Shown here: positions 15,533-20,507 of the stretch, in pieces
Numbering within the stretch: position 1 is the first letter of the stretch
Layout: each line of letters starts with the position of its first letter
Assembly (NCBI GenBank): GCA_023387755.1
Contig: JAEWHO010000057.1
Location: 1-20,507 of the forward strand
Reading direction: 5' to 3'
From: Actinomycetes bacterium
GTDB lineage: Bacteria; Actinomycetota; Actinomycetes; Actinomycetales; Actinomycetaceae
Length of the DNA: 20,507 nt
Notes under the pieces: model-generated
What the model saw: only the letters and a program-made list of their open reading frames with translations
The model's database searches: none
Told to the model about the DNA's origin: nothing
Position numbers and translations under genes: made by a program

Positions 15533-16855
15533 TCAGCACTCCTGCAGCAAGTCCAGTAGTACGCGGCACCCAAAGTGCAGAGCAGAAATCGGGACCCGCT
15601 CATCCACGCCGTGGAACATGGCGGGGAAGTCGAGGTCGGCCGGCAGCTGCAGGGGAGTGAAACCATACCCGCGGATCCCGAGCAGTGACAGGGATTTATT
15701 GTCAGTTCCGGCGGAGAGCATATACGGCAGGACGGTCGCCTCCGGATCGTGGCGCGTGATCATATCCACCATCGTGTCCACGAAGGTCCCCTTGAATGGA
15801 ACTTCGAGTCCAATATCTTGAATCTGCGGTTCAATATGCACGTCCGGCCCGGCCAGGTTTTTCAGCGTCGTCATCATATCTTCCTCCGTGCCGGGGATCG
15901 GGCGGACGTCGATGGTTCCGCGCGCCTCGGTGGGGATGACATTCGCTTTATATCCGCTCTGCAACAGCGTCGGATTAGCGCCGGTGCGCAAGGTGGCCCC
16001 CACAAAGGTTTTAGCGGGTCCGAGCGCGTCAATGAGTGGCCAGATCGTGCTTTCGTCCTCTTCGCTCCACTCCAGCCCAGTCAGCTCGGCCACCCCGTTG
16101 AGCAGCTGCCGCACGGTATCGGTGATGTGTAGCGGCCAGGCGTGCTGGCCGATCCGGTAGACCGCTCCGGCCAGATTGGTGACCGCGTTGTCCTCGTTGA
16201 TCTGGGACCCATGCCCGGCGCGCCCGTGGGCCACCAGATTCAGCCATTGCAGGCCTTTTTCTGCGGTTTGGAGCAGGTAGACGCGTTTGCCCGCCACCAT
16301 GGTGGAGTAACCGCCCACCTCACCGATCGCTTCGGTAGCGCCGTCGAAAATCTCGGGATGGTGATCAACGATCCAGTGGGCCCCGTAGCGGGAGCCGGCT
16401 TCTTCATCGGCAAAGAAAGCGAGGACGACGTCGCGGGCCGGCTGGGTGCCGGCCCGTTTCATATGACGCACGACGGCGAGCATCATGGCGACCATATTCT
16501 TCATGTCAACGGCACCTCGACCCCAAATGAGATCATCGCGCACCTCCGCCGCGAACGGATCGACGCTCCAGTGTTCGGCCGCTGCCGGTACCACGTCAGT
16601 GTGGCCGTGGAGCACGAGCGCCGGGCGGGTGGAGTCCCGACCTTCGAGTCGCGCAAAGACGCTGGTGCGCCCGCGGCTGGATTCGTAGATCGTCGTCTCC
16701 AATCCGACGTCCTCGAGCAGTTCGGCAACATACTCAGCGGCGGGCCGCTCGACGATACCGCTATTGTCCCCATAATTTGAGGTATCGATCTGGATGAGGC
16801 GCCGGCAGATCTCAATGACTTCATCCTCGGGGCGAGGAATCGGGGTGTGCTCCAT
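15533..16855 (-). CDS. M20/M25/M40-family metallopeptidase (dipeptidase/deacylase-like)
   Basis: A 440-residue cytoplasmic di-metal hydrolase. Family motifs are GHTDVVP (H85, catalytic D87), GRGAVDMKN with bridging D117, and DEEAG with catalytic base and ligand E151/E152. A dimerisation lid domain follows (from VAHGRAGHGSQ to the VRPIPGT strand), and the C-terminal FHGVDERVPI supplies the last His ligand. Such enzymes cleave dipeptides or N-acyl amino acids; the long form with this lid is common in actinobacteria, but the substrate cannot be told. It is a single gene with its own -10 box 6 nt before the ATG and no ribosome site, hence probably leaderless. Confidence 0.9.
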   Translation of the reverse strand: MEHTPIPRPEDEVIEICRRLIQIDTSNYGDNSGIVERPAAEYVAELLEDVGLETTIYESSRGRTSVFARLEGRDSTRPALVLHGHTDVVPAAAEHWSVDPFAAEVRDDLIWGRGAVDMKNMVAMMLAVVRHMKRAGTQPARDVVLAFFADEEAGSRYGAHWIVDHHPEIFDGATEAIGEVGGYSTMVAGKRVYLLQTAEKGLQWLNLVAHGRAGHGSQINEDNAVTNLAGAVYRIGQHAWPLHITDTVRQLLNGVAELTGLEWSEEDESTIWPLIDALGPAKTFVGATLRTGANPTLLQSGYKANVIPTEARGTIDVRPIPGTEEDMMTTLKNLAGPDVHIEPQIQDIGLEVPFKGTFVDTMVDMITRHDPEATVLPYMLSAGTDNKSLSLLGIRGYGFTPLQLPADLDFPAMFHGVDERVPISALHFGCRVLLDLLQEC

Positions 16856-16861
16856 TGTTCT

Positions 16862-16867
16862 AGCGTA
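16862..16867 (-). promoter_or_regulatory. -10 box of the M20 peptidase gene, leaderless start
   Basis: TACGCT on the minus strand with 6 nt to the ATG at 16855 and no ribosome site. No recognisable -35. Confidence 0.5.
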
Positions 16868-16959
16868 GCCGCCGGGCCGTGGTGGTAGGTGTCACGCGGG
16901 CAGAATTTCGCGGATGTGTCTCCGGCGTGCTAGATTCGTAGTCGCTGCTACAGCAACCT

Positions 16960-17044
16960 GCGCGGGTGGCGGAATAGGCAGACGCGCTAGCTTGAGGTGC
17001 TAGTCCTCGTATAGAGGGTGGGGGTTCAAGTCCCCCTCCGCGCA
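16960..17044 (+). tRNA. tRNA-Leu (anticodon GAG)
   Basis: Eighty-five nt with a long variable arm, as expected for a class II tRNA. The acceptor GCGCGGG (16960-16966) pairs with TCCGCGC (17037-17043), followed by discriminator A. The anticodon stem CTAGC/GCTAG (16987-16991, 16999-17003) encloses TTGAGGT, giving GAG at 16994-16996, which reads CUC/CUU leucine codons. The T loop GGTTCAAGTCC is canonical. CCA is not encoded. Confidence 0.96.
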
Positions 17045-17048
17045 CAGT

Positions 17049-17083
17049 GTCCCAAGGCATCGGTTAGATGGCTTGGGACTTTT
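17049..17083 (+). terminator. Rho-independent terminator of tRNA-Leu
   Basis: A 13-bp stem (17049-17061 with 17067-17079, one G-G mismatch) with loop GGTTA is followed directly by TTTT. It starts 4 nt after the mature tRNA end. Confidence 0.9.
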
Positions 17084-17089
17084 GCTGTA

Positions 17090-17104
17090 GCGGTTGCTAA
17101 CCGC
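17090..17104. promoter_or_regulatory. Perfect inverted repeat upstream of the phosphatase gene
   Basis: GCGGTT-GCT-AACCGC, arms of 6 bp, between the tRNA terminator and the phosphatase gene. It could be an operator; no known family consensus is recognised. Confidence 0.3.
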
Positions 17105-17160
17105 ATTCTGGCTGGCTCGTATCCTCGCTAATACCATCGCTTGCTAAGTTCCGCCCGTCC

Positions 17161-17193
17161 GTAACCTTCTGGTTACCTTGTGGCTCACCGCAG
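17161..17193 (+). promoter_or_regulatory. Tandem 11-bp repeats, candidate PhoP/PhoB-type box
   Basis: GTAACCTTCTG and GTTACCTTGTG are consecutive 11-nt units differing at two positions. A third unit in phase, GCTCACCGCAG, is close to the GTTCACC core of Streptomyces PHO boxes. One-helical-turn direct repeats are how OmpR/PhoB-family regulators bind, and the next gene is an alkaline phosphatase. The first two units also read as a palindrome (GTAACC-TTCT-GGTTAC), so another kind of regulator is possible. Confidence 0.4.
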
Positions 17194-17222
17194 GTCATTT
17201 TGCTCTGTTGGGATCATCTCTG

Positions 17223-17242
17223 GCAGGGAGATAGCTCCCTGC
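17223..17242 (+). promoter_or_regulatory. 8-bp hairpin in the phosphatase leader
   Basis: GCAGGGAG and CTCCCTGC pair perfectly around an ATAG tetraloop, ending 35 nt before the ATG at 17278. No T run follows, so it is not an evident terminator. It may stabilise the mRNA or act as a binding site. Confidence 0.35.
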
Positions 17243-17277
17243 GTGACACGCCGATCCATGGGGCAAAGGGAGATGGA

Positions 17278-20200
17278 ATGAAACGATCCACACTCGGGTA
17301 TCAGCTACTGGCCGGTGCCGGAGCACTATGTATGGGGGTGGGAGCGTTCCTCGCCCCGTCCATGGCATTACCCCGCCAGGGAGTGCCACATGATCATTTC
17401 TATTCTTACTTTATGGCGGCCGATGACATCACCCTGATGGAGCCGGCCAGCAATGCCCCGGCCGGATGCCATCAGCGCGACGGTCATGTCCCGCAGCCTG
17501 CTGAATGTGCTCAATTCGGGTCGGTTGGGCAAGAACGCAGCAGTGAGAAAGCCAAGAACGTCATCCTTATCGTTGGCGATGGCCTGGCCCAGCAAGAACT
17601 CACTGCTGCTCGCAACTATCTCTATGGGGCGGCCGGGCGGATGCCGGGCTTGGACGAACTGCGCGCCACCGGAGCAATTACCACCCACGCGCTGGGCCCA
17701 GATGGCACCGTCGAGTACGTCAGTGACGCCGCAGCAGCCGGGACAGCCCTCTTGAGCGGCACCAAAACACGCAACGGTAGCAGCGGCGTGGATGCGGCTG
17801 GGAAGCCGGTTATGACCCTGCTAGAAAAAGCCAAGCAAGCCGGTAAACGCACCGGTGCAGTCACCACCGGCCCGGTGGCCGGTTCCTTCACAGCGGCCCA
17901 AGGAGCACACGTACCCAGCGTGACCTGCACTGGCCCCGACGCAGCCGCTACTGCAGCCTGCCAAGCCCTCGACCGCGCCCGCGGGGGAGCGGGCAGTATT
18001 GCCGAACAGCTCATCGACTTGCGCCCGGACGTTATGTTCGGGGGAGGTGCCGAGGTCTTCGACCAACGCGCAGCCTACACAGGTAAGGGCACGCACCCGT
18101 TCGTGCCGACCAATACCGACTGGAAGAGTGGCATCAGTCTAAAAGATAACGCCATCCACAACGGATTTAGCGTCGTCGGGACGAAAGACGAGCTCGCGGG
18201 GCTCACCGCAGCCAACCAAGACACTCCGGTGCTGGGACTATTTGCACCAGACCAGCTCGCCGCCCAATTCGAACCTAGCCGGCCGACCCTGGGCGGTGCC
18301 AAGGAGCAGCCCCAGCAATGCCAGCAACATGACCGTGGGGCACAGCCGTCGCTAGCGGAGATGACAACCAAAGCCATCGAGCTTTTGGGGCAGACAGAGG
18401 ACGGTTTCTTCCTCCAGGTTGAGAGCGCAGGCATCGCGGACCGCGCTGCAGCCGCCGATGCCTGCGGCACAGTGGGGGAGGTTGCGCAACTCGACGACGC
18501 CGTCAAAGCCGCGCTCGACTACGCGCGTACAGACGGCAACACCCTCGTCGTCGTGACTGGAACCCACGCGCACGCTGGCTTGATCATGTATGACGAAACC
18601 GACTCCGTATCACCCACGTCCCGCCTGAAAACCGCTGACGGATCGGCGACGGTCGTGGGATGGGGAACGATCCCAGCAGACAAAATCGAGCAGGAAGGGA
18701 GCGTGCAGAACGCGACCGGATCGCAAGTTCGGGTAGCCGCCGACGGGCCAGGTATGGAGAACTTCATTGGGCAGCTGGATAACACCGACGTCTTCGTAGC
18801 GATTGCGAACGCCCTCGACATTAACGACCTGCCCGCAGTTGCACCCACCGCGACGGTACCGGCTACCGCCCAGGGACAACCGCTGCCACAACCCCAGCAG
18901 TCGGCCCAGAAAACCCTGGAAACCTGCTACCAGTCTGGGAATACCGACGCCGTGCCGGGACCGGGCGACTGTGCCCAGTATGGGACCGCCGGGCAGGGGC
19001 TCGACGCCACCAAGGCGAAGAACGTCATTCTCTTTATCGGTGACGGAACCGGGGATTCCGAACTCACCTCGGCGCGCAACTACCTGGTGGGCGCGAGCGG
19101 CCGCCTGCCTGGAGTGGATAGCCTGCCATACACCGGTTTCTACACGACGTATGCACTGAACCCGACCCGCGGTGGCCCCGACTACGTTACCGACTCTGCG
19201 GCCTCCGCGACCGGCTGGGCCGCGGGCACAAAAACCTACAACGGTGGGTTGAGTATCACCATGGACGGCACGCCGGTCCCGCACCTGATTGAGCTGGCGA
19301 AAGCCCGCGGGTTAAAAACCGGGAATGTGACGACGTCGGAGATCCAAGACGCCACCCCGGCCGCTATCGGTTCCCACTCCCTGCATCGCAAATGCTACGG
19401 CCCGGAAGAGGCCGAGAACGAGAAGTGCGCGGGCGACAAATACACCAGCCAATACCGTGAAAACGGTGGATTGGGCTCGATTTCGGAGCAGCTGATCGAT
19501 ACCCGCGCCGATGTCACCATGGGGGGCGGCGCCAAGGCGATGGGCCAGAAAGTGCAGATCGACGGTAGCTGGGCAGGCCACACCTGGACGAAGGATAAGA
19601 GCGTGGTCGATAATGCGGTGGATCAGGGCTACCAGCTCGTCACCGACCTCGATTCTCTCAACAAGGTGACCGTAGCGGATCAAGACAAACCCGTGCTGGG
19701 CCTCTTCGCGGATAAGAATATGCCGCGACTCTACGAACAAACTATTCCCACCCTTGACGGTGCCACACTTGACCCGACCCAGTGTCGACCCAACCCGGAG
19801 CGGCCAGACACCACCCCCACACTCGCCCAGATGACAGCAAAGTCCCTGGAACTGCTCGACAATGAGGCCGGCTTCTTCCTGCAGGTGGAGTCCGCGTCCA
19901 TTGATAAAGCTGACCATGACGCCGATATTTGCGGGCAAGTAGGCGAGGCAGCCCAATTCGACGCCGCCATCCGGGTGGCCCGCAACTGGGTGGCACAGAC
20001 GGGGGAGCCCACCCTCATCATCATCACGGCGGACCACGCCCACACCTCGCAGATCACCCCAAACGGTGCCGTCACCGCAGGCCGGACCACCAAGCTCACC
20101 ACCGCCGACGATGCAGCGATGACGGTCAACTATGCGACCGCTAAAACCAACTCCGATGACGATGCCATCGGTGGTCAAACCCATACTGGGGCGCAATTGC

Positions 20201-20469
20201 GGGTGGCAGCCGAAGGGCCGGGGGCGGCCAATGTGGTCGGCCATATTGATCAGACCGACATTCACTACGTGATCGCCAATGCTCTCGACCTCTATCGGGA
20301 CAACCCCAAAATCGACCTCACTGCGCAGCTAGGCAAAGGGGCTGCACTCTCAACCCACACCAAACTCGCCATCGGCATCGCCCTCGGTATCGGGATCCTC
20401 CTCGTGGCAGTGGCCGCGTGGATAGCATCGCGTAAACGGCAGCCGCAGGTTGACCCAGATATACCGTAG
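17278..20469 (+). CDS. Membrane-anchored tandem alkaline phosphatase: pseudo-PhoA domain + active-type PhoA domain
   Basis: A 1063-residue exported protein. The ATG at 17278 has GGGAG 6 nt upstream; an ORF extension of 26 codons lacks signal-like character. It has a signal peptide (1-30, ending PSMA), domain 1 (about 64-517), a Pro/Gln linker (519-543), domain 2 (about 550-1005), one membrane helix (1029-1050) and a basic tail. Aligned to E. coli PhoA, domain 2 has the residues for Zn, Mg and catalysis: D589, nucleophile S640, D691, T693, R704, E871, D876, H880, D919, H920 and H969. Domain 1 keeps only D101, E382 and H430. The others are A151, G202, F204, V215, A387, A391, T429 and A479. Each domain keeps six cysteines in matching places. 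It is about twice the usual PhoA length. Domain 2 should hydrolyse phosphomonoesters at the cell surface; domain 1 should be inactive. Confidence 0.93.
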   Translation: MKRSTLGYQLLAGAGALCMGVGAFLAPSMALPRQGVPHDHFYSYFMAADDITLMEPASNAPAGCHQRDGHVPQPAECAQFGSVGQERSSEKAKNVILIVGDGLAQQELTAARNYLYGAAGRMPGLDELRATGAITTHALGPDGTVEYVSDAAAAGTALLSGTKTRNGSSGVDAAGKPVMTLLEKAKQAGKRTGAVTTGPVAGSFTAAQGAHVPSVTCTGPDAAATAACQALDRARGGAGSIAEQLIDLRPDVMFGGGAEVFDQRAAYTGKGTHPFVPTNTDWKSGISLKDNAIHNGFSVVGTKDELAGLTAANQDTPVLGLFAPDQLAAQFEPSRPTLGGAKEQPQQCQQHDRGAQPSLAEMTTKAIELLGQTEDGFFLQVESAGIADRAAAADACGTVGEVAQLDDAVKAALDYARTDGNTLVVVTGTHAHAGLIMYDETDSVSPTSRLKTADGSATVVGWGTIPADKIEQEGSVQNATGSQVRVAADGPGMENFIGQLDNTDVFVAIANALDINDLPAVAPTATVPATAQGQPLPQPQQSAQKTLETCYQSGNTDAVPGPGDCAQYGTAGQGLDATKAKNVILFIGDGTGDSELTSARNYLVGASGRLPGVDSLPYTGFYTTYALNPTRGGPDYVTDSAASATGWAAGTKTYNGGLSITMDGTPVPHLIELAKARGLKTGNVTTSEIQDATPAAIGSHSLHRKCYGPEEAENEKCAGDKYTSQYRENGGLGSISEQLIDTRADVTMGGGAKAMGQKVQIDGSWAGHTWTKDKSVVDNAVDQGYQLVTDLDSLNKVTVADQDKPVLGLFADKNMPRLYEQTIPTLDGATLDPTQCRPNPERPDTTPTLAQMTAKSLELLDNEAGFFLQVESASIDKADHDADICGQVGEAAQFDAAIRVARNWVAQTGEPTLIIITADHAHTSQITPNGAVTAGRTTKLTTADDAAMTVNYATAKTNSDDDAIGGQTHTGAQLRVAAEGPGAANVVGHIDQTDIHYVIANALDLYRDNPKIDLTAQLGKGAALSTHTKLAIGIALGIGILLVAVAAWIASRKRQPQVDPDIP

Positions 20470-20480
20470 GAGCCAGGCCG

Positions 20481-20507
20481 GCTCGGTGGGCGTTTGCGCC
20501 ACCGAGC
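20481..20507 (+). terminator. Terminator hairpin after the phosphatase gene (truncated by window end)
   Basis: GCTCGGTGG (20481-20489) pairs with CCACCGAGC (20499-20507). Two further inner pairs lie past a bulged G, with a TTTG loop. It begins 11 nt past the stop codon; whether a T run follows lies outside the window. Confidence 0.75.

Noticed and set aside
16142..16780. Plus-strand open frame of 212 codons opposite the M20 peptidase
   Set aside because: It lies antisense to the catalytic core of a clear metallopeptidase and has no motifs of its own.
16960..17044. tRNA-Leu as an attachment site for an integrated element
   Set aside because: No integrase, no duplicate of the tRNA 3' end elsewhere in the window, and the tRNA keeps its own terminator.
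19312..20265. Long minus-strand open frame (317 codons) opposite the second phosphatase domain
   Set aside because: It is antisense to a strongly conserved domain, has no recognisable motifs, and is a by-product of GC-rich codon usage on the coding strand.

Overview
The window looks like chromosome of a moderately GC-rich actinobacterium. The evidence is an actinobacterial-type mutasome cassette (imuA'-imuB-dnaE2), several genes whose start codon sits 6-7 nt after a TANNNT -10 box (leaderless starts, common in that phylum), and gene content typical of Actinomycetales. A small host-associated Actinomycetaceae-like organism is possible, but nothing here fixes genus or species. I see no phage, IS element, CRISPR array or rRNA.

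Layout. 1-134 (-): N-terminal end of an unrecognised, possibly TIR-like protein. 245-775 (-): a YbhB/PEBP-family protein. 1006-6375 (+): an SOS mutagenesis operon whose three genes overlap (ATGA, then 8 nt), preceded by a degenerate candidate LexA site in the promoter. 6470-8453 (-): an AI-2E-family membrane protein and a HAD phosphatase. 8538-9707 (+): an MFS exporter. 9781-12872 (-): an M3 peptidyl-dipeptidase and a GNAT acetyltransferase fused to a MazG/HisE-like NTP pyrophosphohydrolase domain. 12938-13093 (-): a 51-residue small ORF next to a strong palindrome. 13380-15324 (-): a MarR repressor and a DHA2-type drug exporter, with a textbook promoter whose spacer carries a perfect inverted repeat, the likely MarR operator. 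15533-16855 (-): an M20 metallopeptidase. 16960-17083 (+): tRNA-Leu(GAG) with its own terminator. 17278-20469 (+): a very large membrane-anchored exported protein made of two tandem PhoA-type alkaline phosphatase domains, closed by a hairpin at the window edge.

How the genes may work together. ImuA', ImuB and DnaE2 form the DNA-damage-induced translesion machinery. The MarR regulator and the exporter form a small efflux cassette. The two metallopeptidases and the phosphatase are scavenging or turnover functions. The most distinctive item is the double alkaline phosphatase. Its second domain keeps every PhoA catalytic residue I can place. Its first domain has lost the nucleophile and most metal ligands but keeps all six cysteines, so it looks like a retained pseudo-enzyme domain. 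Its upstream region carries 11-bp tandem repeats of the kind bound by PhoB/PhoP-type regulators. Other points of interest are the GNAT-pyrophosphohydrolase fusion, the poorly conserved clamp-binding motif of ImuB, and the small ORF.
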